Source of the DNA: Lachnospiraceae bacterium
GTDB taxonomy: Bacteria > Bacillota > Clostridia > Lachnospirales > Anaerotignaceae
Length of the DNA stretch: 64,000 bases
Direction of reading: 5' to 3'
Assembly: GCA_910576545.1 (NCBI GenBank)
Contig: CAJTKM010000005.1
Coordinates: 124,001 to 188,000 of the forward strand
Each line of letters begins with the position of its first letter. The stretch's first letter is position 1. The position numbers and the translations under genes are program-made. The notes beneath the pieces are model-generated. The model worked only from the letters and a program-made list of their open reading frames with translations. It was not told where the DNA came from and ran no database searches. Shown one piece after another: positions 25,896 through 34,002 of the stretch.

Positions 25896-26579
25896 ATGAA
25901 AACATTGGAAATGGAACCTATGAAGCTGATTGTTTCCATTGTGGAGCGGGGGCAGGGAAAGGATTTGATCCGCCTGTTTACGCAGCAGAATATGCTCCAC
26001 CATATGCAGTGCGGCGGAAAAGGGACGGCGACCTCTGAAATCATGGATTTGCTGGGACTGGACAGTCTGGAAAAAGACGTTGTTTTCAGCATTGGAAAGG
26101 GCACGCTGGCAAACCAGCTGATGCGGGATTTGAACCATGATTTGCGGGGAAGCCTGCGGGTAAAAGGCATTGTCTTTGACATGAAGCTGACAGCTATGGC
26201 GCATGTGACCGCGCTGGCAATATTGGCACCTGTGAAAAATGAGCAGGGAAGGGAGGACACGATGATGGAGGAAGGCAAAACAAGCAGCATGATTTTAGTT
26301 ACGGTAAACCAGGGCTTTACGGAAGAAGTTATGGATACGGCAAGAAAAGCGGGCGCGCGCGGCGGTACCATTATCCACGCAAGATGGGCGGGCAGTGAAA
26401 GCGCGGAGGAGTTTTACGGCATTACGCTTCAGCAGGAAAAGGAAATCATCGCAATACTTTCCTCTTCAGAACAGCGTAAGGAAATTATGGAAGCCATCAA
26501 TAAGGCGCATGGCTTGAAAACGGAAGCAAGGGGGACGGTGTGCTCTCTGGCGATTGAGGACGTTGTGAGGCTCGGATAA
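25896..26579 (+). CDS. Tandem P-II-like regulatory protein
   Basis: A 227-residue protein made of two P-II-like (ferredoxin-fold) halves. The first opens KLIVSIVERGQGKDLIRLF and the second SMILVTVNQGFTEEVMDTARKAGARGGTIIHAR, the latter carrying the P-II-family GARGGT signature around the nucleotide site. No uridylation-type T-loop tyrosine is evident. P-II-like proteins bind nucleotides and gate transporters, and its position behind DUF1538 supports that role. Ribosome site GGGGTGAGAG before ATG 25896. Confidence 0.88.
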   Translation: MKTLEMEPMKLIVSIVERGQGKDLIRLFTQQNMLHHMQCGGKGTATSEIMDLLGLDSLEKDVVFSIGKGTLANQLMRDLNHDLRGSLRVKGIVFDMKLTAMAHVTALAILAPVKNEQGREDTMMEEGKTSSMILVTVNQGFTEEVMDTARKAGARGGTIIHARWAGSESAEEFYGITLQQEKEIIAILSSSEQRKEIMEAINKAHGLKTEARGTVCSLAIEDVVRLG

Positions 26580-26608
26580 TTGACAGAAACGGCAAAATGC
26601 GCTATAAT
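26580..26608 (+). promoter_or_regulatory. Perfect consensus sigma-A promoter
   Basis: TTGACA (26580-26585), 17 bp, TATAAT (26603-26608): both hexamers and spacing match consensus exactly. It drives the YbjQ-like gene. Confidence 0.85.
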
Positions 26609-26642
26609 GCAATAATGATTAAATTGGAAAGGCGGGATACAT

Positions 26643-26954
26643 ATGATTCTTGTAACTACAGATTATATCGAGGGGAAAACGCTGGAAATGCTTGGAATTG
26701 TAGGCGGCGCTACAATCCAGTCTAAGCATATCGGCAAGGATATTGGAGCAGGCTTCAAGACTCTTGTTGGCGGCGAGCTGAGGGGGTACACAGAGATGAT
26801 GGAAGAAGCCAGAAGCATCGCGGAGAAGCGCATGGTGGAAAATGCGGAAAAAATGGGCGCGGACGCTGTGGTAAATGTGCGCTATACGACAAGCGCGATT
26901 ATGCAGGGTGCGTCTGAGGTCATGGTTTATGGCACGGCAGTAAAATTCAGATAA
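26643..26954 (+). CDS. YbjQ/UPF0145-family protein
   Basis: A 103-residue protein of the YbjQ (DUF74, heavy-metal-binding-domain) family. It has the standard features: an N-terminal strand (MILVTTDYIEGKTLEMLGIVGG), the central helix with GGELRGYTEMMEEAR, and the C-terminal GADAVVNVRY. These proteins form pentamers and their function is not established; metal binding is only suggested by homology. It has its own perfect promoter and terminator. Confidence 0.93.
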   Translation: MILVTTDYIEGKTLEMLGIVGGATIQSKHIGKDIGAGFKTLVGGELRGYTEMMEEARSIAEKRMVENAEKMGADAVVNVRYTTSAIMQGASEVMVYGTAVKFR

Positions 26955-26968
26955 GAAAACAGATTTGT

Positions 26969-27000
26969 AAAACGGCGGGATAAAGATTCCGCCGTTTTTC
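26969..27000 (+). terminator. Terminator of YbjQ-like gene
   Basis: AAACGGCGG/CCGCCGTTT stem (26970-26997) with T run. Confidence 0.88.
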
Positions 27001-27075
27001 TATATGCTGCATGGAAATGCATTTTGTCATAGAATCCATGGATTTGGAAATAATGGAAACGGGAGGGCAGACGGT

Positions 27076-27999
27076 ATGTATTTATTGATAAAAGACGGGG
27101 AATACCGCAGGGAAACGGCAGAATGGAAAGGGATTCCGGCGGAAGGGGAAGAAATTCTGGCGTTGTTCCCTTATGAGGAAGCAGGAAATTATGCGGAAAA
27201 ATGGAGCATTGACGCGGAGGCGCTGGAGGAGGCGCGGCGGTTTGGCTATGCAAGATATGATTCTTTTGAAAATTACGACTGTGTCAGCTTGGAAATGCAG
27301 GATTTTGAAGATGTGCTTTTGAGCCGCGGCAGTGTGATTTTGTACCTGGAAAAGGGAAAGGCATTTTTTGCTACATCAAAAACCAAAGAGGTGGAGGAAA
27401 TGCTTTTGGAGGGACTGGAAACGTTAGGGGAAAAGGTCACGCTGAACCGCCTGGTATTCCAGTTTTTTGAGCGGCAGACGCGGGAGGATGAAACGGCTTT
27501 TGACAACATTGAACGGGAAATTCTGGAGCTGGAGCAGGCTTTGATTACATCGGGGAAACGGGACTGCGTGGCGGAGATTATCAGCCTGCGTAAACGGCTT
27601 ATGGTGCTGAAAAAATATTATGAACAGCTCTTGAATGTGCTGGATATTCTGGGGGAAAACGAAAACGGGATTTTTGACGGCAGGACGCTGCGCTTTTTCA
27701 AGATGCTGGCAAGAAGAACGGAACGTCGGTTCCAGAACGTGCTGAATCTGCGGGAGGCTGTGACACAGGTGCGGGAATCGTATGAGGCGGAAGTGGACAT
27801 TAGCCTGAATACTACGATGAAAATTTTTACTGTGGTGACGACGATTTTTCTGCCGCTGACGTTGATTGCAGGGTGGTATGGTATGAATTTCCAGATGCCG
27901 GAATATGGCTGGGAACATGGGTATGCGATTGTTGCGGTGTTTTCTCTGGTGTTTATTATTGCCGGTGTGGCGTTTTTCCGAATGAAAAAATGGTTTTAA
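27076..27999 (+). CDS. corA: CorA-family divalent cation channel
   Basis: A 307-residue protein with the CorA layout: an acidic cytoplasmic domain rich in long helices (about 1-240) and two C-terminal membrane segments joined by the ion-selecting GMN motif (WYGMNFQMPEYGW, about 277). It probably imports Mg2+ as a pentamer. ATG 27076 is chosen since GGGAGGGCAG lies 5-8 nt upstream; the frame extends further 5' without a ribosome site. Monocistronic. Confidence 0.94.
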   Translation: MYLLIKDGEYRRETAEWKGIPAEGEEILALFPYEEAGNYAEKWSIDAEALEEARRFGYARYDSFENYDCVSLEMQDFEDVLLSRGSVILYLEKGKAFFATSKTKEVEEMLLEGLETLGEKVTLNRLVFQFFERQTREDETAFDNIEREILELEQALITSGKRDCVAEIISLRKRLMVLKKYYEQLLNVLDILGENENGIFDGRTLRFFKMLARRTERRFQNVLNLREAVTQVRESYEAEVDISLNTTMKIFTVVTTIFLPLTLIAGWYGMNFQMPEYGWEHGYAIVAVFSLVFIIAGVAFFRMKKWF

Positions 28000-28523
28000 G
28001 TGCTGTGGCCCTGCCCATTTGCAAGGATGCAGAAGGAAGAATTGTGTATAAATTTTTATATAAAATGGTTGATTATCTCAAAAAAGCCTTGATTTACGGG
28101 CATACAAGCAGGATTTCAAGCCGAATTTACTACCAGTTTACTACTTTTGAGGGAAAGCGCCTTGATATGCCGCCCGGAATCCTGCAAGCCCCAATATCAG
28201 CACAGTATTGAGGGAATAAATGAAAACTGAATATGGCACAGACACGGCGTTTCTCTATCCCATAACAGGAAGAGCAGGAACGCCGCTTTTTTATACCCTC
28301 ATGTTAGGAAAAGAGTACCCTTTTCCGCAAATCTGCCCGTCTGCGGCTTGACGGACAGATTTGCTTGTTGGGAAATATCCCAAACCCTCTTGATAGCTCT
28401 CTTACTACCTACAATACCGTACAAGACGATAAAAATGCCAAGCATTATTTAATTTCTTGAATTTATTCGGATAACCGTATATAATTATATTTATAGAACT
28501 TAGGAAAGCGAGGGAGATCGAAA
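28000..28523 (+). other. Left border of the accessory island, no firm gene
   Basis: No supported gene. Features: a frame of 43 codons at 28220-28351 (begins MKTEYGTDTAFLYPITG) without a clear family; a terminator-like hairpin inside it (CGGCGTTTCT at 28245-28254 with AGGAACGCCG at 28276-28285, then CTTTTTT); a 15-bp stem with one mismatch at 28327-28364 (GCAAATCTG/CAGATTTGC outer arms); and the promoter at 28457-28485. Base composition becomes more AT-rich from here to about 33.9 kb, so this may be an old insertion boundary. Confidence 0.45.
28457..28485 (+). promoter_or_regulatory. Promoter of the two-component operon
   Basis: TTGAAT (28457-28462) and perfect TATAAT (28480-28485) with 17-bp spacing, 39 nt before the first gene. 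Confidence 0.7.
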
Positions 28524-28715
28524 ATGTTAGAGTTTATTTCTGCCCCGGAAGCGGCGAAGAAATGGGGCATTTCAGAAAGACGGGTGCAAAAGCTATGTGA
28601 GGAAAACCGCATACCGGGTGTGGCAAAATTTAGTCGGCTATGGCTGATTCCAAAAGACGCAGAAAAACCAACAGATGCCCGGTTGAAAGCAGAGGGGAAC
28701 AAAAATCATGAATAA
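28524..28715 (+). CDS. Small excisionase/MerR-like helix-turn-helix protein
   Basis: A 63-residue protein with a winged helix-turn-helix of the excisionase or 'helix_17' type (SAPEAAKKWGISERRVQKLCEENRIPGVAK, so split here: SAPEAAKKWGIS, then RRVQKLCEE). Such proteins bind DNA next to recombination sites or act as small regulators and are common beside two-component genes on integrative elements. Its end overlaps the response regulator start by 8 nt, so they are co-translated. No integrase is present. Confidence 0.8.
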   Translation: MLEFISAPEAAKKWGISERRVQKLCEENRIPGVAKFSRLWLIPKDAEKPTDARLKAEGNKNHE

Positions 28716-29400
28716 AGTTTTAATTATTGATGATGATAGAGAACTTTGCGCACTAATCAAGCAAAGTATTTTACAAGAGTGTATGGAAGCTGACTGCTGC
28801 TATTCCGGGAAATCCGGCTTGCTGCAACTCAAAGAAAAGGAATACCAGCTTGTTATACTGGACGTAATGATGCCCGGTTTCGATGGTTTTGAAACATTAG
28901 AACAGATTAGACAGGAAAGCAGTCTGCCTATTTTAATGTTCACATCAAAAAATGACAGTGCTTCAAAAGTGCGTGGTTTGCGGGCAGGAGCCGATGATTA
29001 TTTAACAAAACCTTTTGATATGGACGAGCTGATTGCCCGTATTGTTTCATTGATTAGACGCTATACCCGCTTCAACCAAAAAGACGGACAGACACAGAAA
29101 TTTGAGTTTGACGGGTTGACGATTGATTTTAATAGCCGTTCCATTGTCGCAATAAACGGAGAATATGAACTTCCCCCGAAAGAATTTGATCTTCTTCTGT
29201 TCCTTGCTAAAAATCAAGGAAAAATACTGACAAAACAGCAAATATATGAAAAAGTATGGGGCGAGGAATATGTGTATGATGATAGTAATATTATGGCAAT
29301 CATTAGCCGTTTACGGAAAAAAATAGAAGAAAATCCCGGAAGCCCTAAATATATACAGACGGTAAAAGGGATTGGATACCGTTTCAGCAAGGAGGTATGA
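28708..29400 (+). CDS. OmpR/PhoB-family response regulator
   Basis: A 230-residue regulator. The receiver domain (1-118) has acidic pocket DDD (8-10), phospho-acceptor Asp in VILDVMMPG (about 52), Thr/Ser and Lys in LTKPF (about 101). The C-terminal winged helix ends with DSNIMAIISRLRKKIE and GYRFSKEV, typical of OmpR/PhoB. It pairs with the kinase encoded 3 nt downstream and probably binds the four 11-bp repeats at 30409-30449 ahead of the ABC genes. Confidence 0.95.
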   Translation: MNKVLIIDDDRELCALIKQSILQECMEADCCYSGKSGLLQLKEKEYQLVILDVMMPGFDGFETLEQIRQESSLPILMFTSKNDSASKVRGLRAGADDYLTKPFDMDELIARIVSLIRRYTRFNQKDGQTQKFEFDGLTIDFNSRSIVAINGEYELPPKEFDLLLFLAKNQGKILTKQQIYEKVWGEEYVYDDSNIMAIISRLRKKIEENPGSPKYIQTVKGIGYRFSKEV

Positions 29401-29403
29401 CCG

Positions 29404-30327
29404 TTGTTTACAGAAGCTATCATTATGATTGGGATAGTGATTGTCCTTTTTTCTGTTTGCAGTTCCGTGCTGACCGTCCGGCATGTAAAAAAGGAGATTT
29501 CGGAAATATCTGATGCTTTGGAAGATATAAAAAATGGGAATGGAAACAGGCGTATTTTAGCAGAAACACATGAGCTTGTTGCCCCTGTTGCATATGCAAT
29601 CAACGATATTATCCTGTCTTATGAAAAAAGGCTTTCTGCCTATCGTCAAACAGAAGAAACCAACAGGCAGCTTATGACGAGCCTTTCCCATGATGTGAGG
29701 ACGCCGCTTACCACACTGATAGGATATTTGGACGCTGCACATAAAGGGATTGTTGATGGGAAAGAACGTGATGACTATATAGAAACTGCCCGCCGGAAAG
29801 CCCACGATTTAAAAGAATATATAGATGTGCTTTTTGACTGGTTCAAGCTGGGTTCAAATGAATTTTCGATGAAAATAACTATTGTTGATTTAACGGAACT
29901 GACACGGAACATACTGATTGACTGGATACCCATATTTGAGGATACACAGATAGATTTCACAGTGGACATTCCAGAGCAGCCGTTCCGGGTGCAGATTGAC
30001 CCTGACGGATATATGAGGATATTGAACAATCTGATACAGAATGTGGTTTCCCATAGCCATGCGGATAAAATAGAAATATCTTTATCAGGGCAGGGAGGGA
30101 ATATAAAAATTCTTTTGTCTGATAATGGAGTAGGGATTGATAAGAAGGATTTGAAACATATTTTTGAGCGGCTTTATAAATGCGATAGAGGGCGGTCTGA
30201 AAAAGGCAGCGGACTTGGCCTGTCTATCGTACATCAACTTGTAGCCAAATTGAATGGAACAATAACAGTGGAAAGCACACCGGGAGAGGGAACCGTTTTT
30301 ATCCTGTTTTTTCCACTGGCAGAATGA
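29404..30327 (+). CDS. Sensor histidine kinase
   Basis: A 307-residue kinase with one or two N-terminal membrane segments (residues 3-22) and almost no external sensor, as in intramembrane-sensing kinases that read an ABC transporter. A HAMP-like linker precedes the dimerisation domain with phospho-His in SLSHDVRTPLTTL (about 99). ATPase boxes: N-box NLIQNVVSHSHA, G1 DNGVGI, G2 GSGLGLSI. Start TTG 29404, with AAGGAGG upstream. It terminates at a strong hairpin. Confidence 0.93.
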   Translation: MFTEAIIMIGIVIVLFSVCSSVLTVRHVKKEISEISDALEDIKNGNGNRRILAETHELVAPVAYAINDIILSYEKRLSAYRQTEETNRQLMTSLSHDVRTPLTTLIGYLDAAHKGIVDGKERDDYIETARRKAHDLKEYIDVLFDWFKLGSNEFSMKITIVDLTELTRNILIDWIPIFEDTQIDFTVDIPEQPFRVQIDPDGYMRILNNLIQNVVSHSHADKIEISLSGQGGNIKILLSDNGVGIDKKDLKHIFERLYKCDRGRSEKGSGLGLSIVHQLVAKLNGTITVESTPGEGTVFILFFPLAE

Positions 30328-30351
30328 ATCAGCGCTGTTTTTTATGGTGGC

Positions 30352-30386
30352 AATAGAATCTCCGTCCTGCGGGGATTCTATTTTTT
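30352..30386 (+). terminator. Terminator of the two-component operon
   Basis: AATAGAATCTCCG/CGGGGATTCTATT (13 bp, one G-U) with a run of Ts. Confidence 0.88.
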
Positions 30387-30408
30387 CAGAGATTTGCTTC
30401 ATTTAAAT

Positions 30409-30462
30409 GCAAGGTTAATGCAAGGTTCGCGCAAGGTTAATGCAAGGTTGGCGTGATAGAAT
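30409..30462 (+). promoter_or_regulatory. Four 11-bp direct repeats at the ABC operon promoter
   Basis: GCAAGGTT occurs at 30409, 30420, 30431 and 30442, exactly 11 bp apart, with spacers AAT, CGC, AAT and GGC. The -10-like TAGAAT (30457-30462) lies just downstream and no good -35 is present; the repeats cover that position. This fits tandem binding of response-regulator dimers that activate the ABC operon. Confidence 0.8.
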
Positions 30463-30488
30463 AGTAGGCATGAAAAGGAGGTTTCGTA

Positions 30489-31412
30489 ATGAGCAAATAT
30501 GTAATTGAAACAAAAAATCTTACAAAACAATATGGAACACAAAAAAGTGTTGCCAATCTGAATATCCATGTTCAAAAAGGGCGTATCTATGGTCTGCTTG
30601 GCAGAAATGGAGCCGGAAAGACAACGACCATGAAGATGCTGCTTGGACTTACACAGCCGACTTCCGGGGAAGTGTCGATTTGGGGAAAGCCTTTGGCGGC
30701 AAATGAAAAAAAGCTGCTACCCCGTATTGGCAGCCTGATTGAATCCCCTGGATTTTATCCTAATCTTACTGCTACGGAAAACCTGCGTATTTTTGCTACC
30801 CTGCGGGGTGTGCCGAACCGCAACGCAATTAAAAACGCACTTGATCTGGTTGGTCTGCCTTACAAAGATAAAAAGCTGTTTTCCCAGTATTCACTTGGCA
30901 TGAAGCAGCGGCTGGCGATTGCCCTTGCCATTATGCACGACCCGGAACTTTTGATTTTGGACGAACCGATCAACGGTCTTGACCCGATTGGAATTGCAGA
31001 AGTCCGTTCCTTTATCCGTGATCTCTGCAATGAGCGTGGAAAAACAATATTGATTTCCAGCCATATCCTTTCTGAAATTGCATTATTGGCTGATGATATA
31101 GGCATTATTGACCACGGTGCATTGCTGGAAGAAGAAAGTCTTGCAGAACTGGAAGCAAAGAGCAGCAAGCATATCCGATTTGTTATTTCTGATACGGCAC
31201 AGGCGGCAAGAATTTTAGAACGTATCTTCCATGAGAGCCGGTTTACCATACAGGACGACCACAATATACAGGTGCATAACCTTGATTTACCAATAGGAAA
31301 AATTGTTACTGCTTTTGTAGAAAATGGCTTGGAAGTATCGGAAGCCCATACTTGTGAAGAAAGCCTTGAAGATTACTTCAAACGTGTAACAGGGGGTGAG
31401 GGGATTGCTTAA
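30489..31412 (+). CDS. ABC transporter ATP-binding protein (bacitracin/lantibiotic immunity type)
   Basis: A 307-residue ATPase resembling BcrA and lantibiotic LanF proteins. Walker A GRNGAGKTTT (about 39-48), signature SLGMKQRLAIA (about 137), Walker B LLILDEPINGLDP, and H-loop ISSHIL. The C-terminal 90 residues form the usual BcrA-like extension. AAAAGGAGG precedes ATG 30489. With the two permeases it likely exports or expels a membrane-active peptide antibiotic. Confidence 0.95.
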   Translation: MSKYVIETKNLTKQYGTQKSVANLNIHVQKGRIYGLLGRNGAGKTTTMKMLLGLTQPTSGEVSIWGKPLAANEKKLLPRIGSLIESPGFYPNLTATENLRIFATLRGVPNRNAIKNALDLVGLPYKDKKLFSQYSLGMKQRLAIALAIMHDPELLILDEPINGLDPIGIAEVRSFIRDLCNERGKTILISSHILSEIALLADDIGIIDHGALLEEESLAELEAKSSKHIRFVISDTAQAARILERIFHESRFTIQDDHNIQVHNLDLPIGKIVTAFVENGLEVSEAHTCEESLEDYFKRVTGGEGIA

Positions 31413-32193
31413 ACTTGTTATTTGTGAGTTTTCAAAACTAAAGCGGAAAAAATTTATATGGCTGGTTGTCCTTTCAGCGTTTCTGTTTCCTGTGCCGCTG
31501 ACAGCAATGATGACAATGCCGCAGACAGCAGGACAATACGACAGCAAAGCAGAGATTTTCAATGATTATTTTCAGTTTGTCATGGGCTATGGGGTAGAGC
31601 TGCTTTTGCCATGCATGATTGGGGTGATTGCAGCCATGCTCTTTTTTATGGAACGGGATAATGATACTTTCAAAAATCTGCGCACAATTCCCATCACAAG
31701 CACGCAGATGATTCTGGCAAAGATTATTGTCCTGTTCTTTTTTGGAATTATTTTCAGTCTGACATCGGTTCTTATAACAATCCTGTGCGGTGGGCTGATC
31801 GCAGAAGTAAACAGCATTGTTTATCGATTATTTTTTGCGTTGGAAATGGGAATTTTTATTACAGCCGGAACGCTGCCGTTAGTCGTTTTTGTGGTTTTCT
31901 TTAGTAAGAACTATGTATTTTCTGTTTTATTATGTGTCTTTTATAGTGTCCTGAGCCTGACAGCCGAATCCTCTTTTGGCGCACTGCCCAAAGTGATGTG
32001 CTGGCTGATGCCTATTCCGCTTACAACCCTGTGGAGCGCAGGAAATTTAATCGCACATGGCGCTATGGACGGCGTGGGGATGCTGGAAAATTTAATTCCG
32101 ACTACATTTCAGACAATCATTATTTTAGCCGTTATCGCCTTGCTTTCAGTAATAGTGATTGATTATATGTATAAAAAGAGAGGGGATGAATGA
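31396..32193 (+). CDS. ABC-2-type permease, first subunit
   Basis: A 265-residue membrane protein with six hydrophobic segments in the ABC-2 pattern of lantibiotic immunity permeases (LanE/G-like): a charged N-terminus LKLVICEFSKLKRKKF, then membrane segments at about 18-36, 62-85, 105-135, 140-165, 170-190 and 235-258. It overlaps the ATPase gene by 17 nt if GTG 31396 is used; TTG 31405 is an alternative. Substrate inferred from neighbours. Confidence 0.9.
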   Translation: MRGLLKLVICEFSKLKRKKFIWLVVLSAFLFPVPLTAMMTMPQTAGQYDSKAEIFNDYFQFVMGYGVELLLPCMIGVIAAMLFFMERDNDTFKNLRTIPITSTQMILAKIIVLFFFGIIFSLTSVLITILCGGLIAEVNSIVYRLFFALEMGIFITAGTLPLVVFVVFFSKNYVFSVLLCVFYSVLSLTAESSFGALPKVMCWLMPIPLTTLWSAGNLIAHGAMDGVGMLENLIPTTFQTIIILAVIALLSVIVIDYMYKKRGDE

Positions 32194-32194
32194 T

Positions 32195-32974
32195 ATGTTT
32201 CGCATGGTTAAGACCGAAATATGGAAATTAAAGCGGTATCATATGATATGGGCAGGTGTTTTGCTAATGCTGCTCTCCGTTGTATTAACGCTTTTTTCCA
32301 CAACCGCATTGGACGGAACGGTCTGGACATTTGCCTTTTTTACAGAACAGGTAATCAAAAATAATGCTACAACGATTTTCCCCATGTGCATTGCCCTCAT
32401 TGCCGGATATATCATAGCAAGGGAAGGGAAAGACGATACGCTGAAAAGTATTATGACTATTCCTGTTCCTTATAGCAGCCTGTTATGGGGGAAGCTGCTT
32501 GTATGTGCGCTGCTGTCTTTGTTTTTTGGGCTGGTAAGTGCGGCATTCACGGTAACTGCCAATTTGATGATGGGATTTCCGGGAATTTCTGTAACATCAG
32601 TATTGCAGACGTTTATTCAGATTATTCTCAACTGTCTGTTTTTGTATTTTGCGGTCATGCCTGTAATTGTATTTGCCGCTCGTATACCAAACGGACATAT
32701 GCTTGGAACAATTATTGCCTTTGTTTATGGCTATGGCGGTATGTTTGCTTCTGGAAATGTTACATTAGCAAATATTTATCCTGTTACTGCAAGTTTAGGC
32801 TTGATCAGCTACCGAAGCTATGATCCAGCGGTACACTGGAATGCGTTAATCTGTCTGTTTAGTATGATTGCCGTATTGATGATTACTGCTGTTTTTGTAT
32901 TCACTGCAAAAGGAAACGTGCCAGCCAAGGCAGCAAAAAAGCACAAAAGAACAACAACAAAAAAAGGCTGGTAA
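32195..32974 (+). CDS. ABC-2-type permease, second subunit
   Basis: A 259-residue paralogue-like permease (MFRMVKTEIWKLKRYHMIWAG) with six hydrophobic segments and a Lys-rich C-terminus. ATG 32195 is chosen because AGAGAGGGG lies 9 nt upstream; the in-frame ATG 32186 abuts that site. It forms a heterodimer with the preceding permease by analogy with LanEG. Confidence 0.9.
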   Translation: MFRMVKTEIWKLKRYHMIWAGVLLMLLSVVLTLFSTTALDGTVWTFAFFTEQVIKNNATTIFPMCIALIAGYIIAREGKDDTLKSIMTIPVPYSSLLWGKLLVCALLSLFFGLVSAAFTVTANLMMGFPGISVTSVLQTFIQIILNCLFLYFAVMPVIVFAARIPNGHMLGTIIAFVYGYGGMFASGNVTLANIYPVTASLGLISYRSYDPAVHWNALICLFSMIAVLMITAVFVFTAKGNVPAKAAKKHKRTTTKKGW

Positions 32975-32988
32975 GGGAGGATATAGGA

Positions 32989-33372
32989 ATGAAGAGAAAA
33001 TTGACTATCGGGATTGCAGCAGTTGCAATACTTATTGTAGGTTTTATTGGTTTTTGTATGTGGTTCCTTTCGGGAACTGGCAGCACATACTATTATTCAC
33101 AGGTTGATAACAGTAAAATAGAACAGACCGAATCAAAAAGCGGCGTAATTAACTTTAGTGGAAGTATGGATCACTCATACACTTTATTTTCTTACGATGA
33201 GAATGGAAAAGGAAAAGACATTACATTCGGAACATCAAAGGAATTGAAAGAGGGAGCTTTTATCCGTTTAACGGTAATGCCGATCCGGGGTGTTCTTGAA
33301 TGGAAAGAGGTGCAATATGATGAACTTCCTGCCGATGTGCAAAGCAATTATACAGTACCAGCGAATGAATAA
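32989..33372 (+). CDS. YxeA-like (DUF1093) exported protein
   Basis: A 127-residue protein with an N-terminal membrane segment (residues 5-24) and a beta-rich external domain. The pattern TYYYSQVDN ... YTLFSYDENGKGKDITFG ... LKEGAFIRLTV ... EVQYDELP matches the YxeA family, small OB-fold-like proteins found beside bacteriocin-type ABC genes. It may bind the peptide at the membrane surface. Ribosome site GGGAGGATAT before ATG 32989. Confidence 0.85.
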   Translation: MKRKLTIGIAAVAILIVGFIGFCMWFLSGTGSTYYYSQVDNSKIEQTESKSGVINFSGSMDHSYTLFSYDENGKGKDITFGTSKELKEGAFIRLTVMPIRGVLEWKEVQYDELPADVQSNYTVPANE

Positions 33373-33418
33373 GGGCGGTTATGGATTTGGAACTAAAAAT
33401 AACAGAAAGGTTGATAAT

Positions 33419-33892
33419 ATGTGTTATAGAAAAAAATGTTTCCGTTTTCTTACGGTAAGTGCCTTGGTGTTTAGCTTGACGCTTGTGGGATGTTCAAAAG
33501 ATGAAATTCTGGATCAGTATAATAATATTGTTCAATCAGCCGGAAATACGGCACTTACAAGCGATTTTTCGCTGAAAGGGAATCGGGCATTTGGGGAAGA
33601 TTGCTATACTGGAACTTATACGGCAGATTATAAGGACTTTTCTAAAACAGAATATCTTTTTGGTGGAACTTCTATCGAGCGTGAAAACGGCAAAAGTATT
33701 TCCGTTTCCTGCGACTTGGAAATTACCGGGGGAACAGCGCAAGTGTTTTGGGTTTCTGGCAGCGATGACCCGATGATCCTGCTTGAAGCAACTGGCAGCT
33801 ATTCCGAAACAATAACATTGCCGGAAGGCGGAAACTATATTGGCGTTATTGGAAACAACTTTACAGGGCATTTAGAAATGAATATAGAATAA
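33419..33892 (+). CDS. Small lipoprotein in the ABC operon
   Basis: A 157-residue lipoprotein, lipobox LTLVGCSKDE (Cys about 24), followed by a beta-sandwich-like domain (GDCYTGTYTADYKDFS, ISVSCDLEITGGTAQVFW, YIGVIGNNFTGHLEM). Similar small lipoproteins accompany peptide-antibiotic ABC operons and may be immunity factors; this is inference. Start ATG 33419, ribosome site AGAAAGG. Confidence 0.85.
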   Translation: MCYRKKCFRFLTVSALVFSLTLVGCSKDEILDQYNNIVQSAGNTALTSDFSLKGNRAFGEDCYTGTYTADYKDFSKTEYLFGGTSIERENGKSISVSCDLEITGGTAQVFWVSGSDDPMILLEATGSYSETITLPEGGNYIGVIGNNFTGHLEMNIE

Positions 33893-33964
33893 TAATCTGC
33901 CGGACGACGGCAAAAGAAAAAAGCTGTCGTCAAGCAGAGGTCTTTTCACACGCCTATTCGTACA

Positions 33965-34000
33965 CGGTGGCTTTTGAGAAATCAAAGCCGCCGTTTCTTT
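33965..34000 (+). terminator. Terminator of the peptide-sensing module
   Basis: CGGTGGCTTT/AAAGCCGCCG stem (33965-33993, one G-U) with loop TGAGAAATC and tail TTTCTTTT. The loop and inner stem are the same as in the hairpin at 44611-44641. Confidence 0.85.
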
Positions 34001-34002
34001 TA

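Noticed and set aside
28220-28351. 43-codon frame at the island border
   Set aside because: A terminator-like hairpin lies inside it and no family is recognised, so I did not list it as a gene.
30409-30449. CRISPR-like short repeats
   Set aside because: Period of 11 bp with 3-bp spacers is an operator array, not a CRISPR. No CRISPR array was found anywhere in the window.
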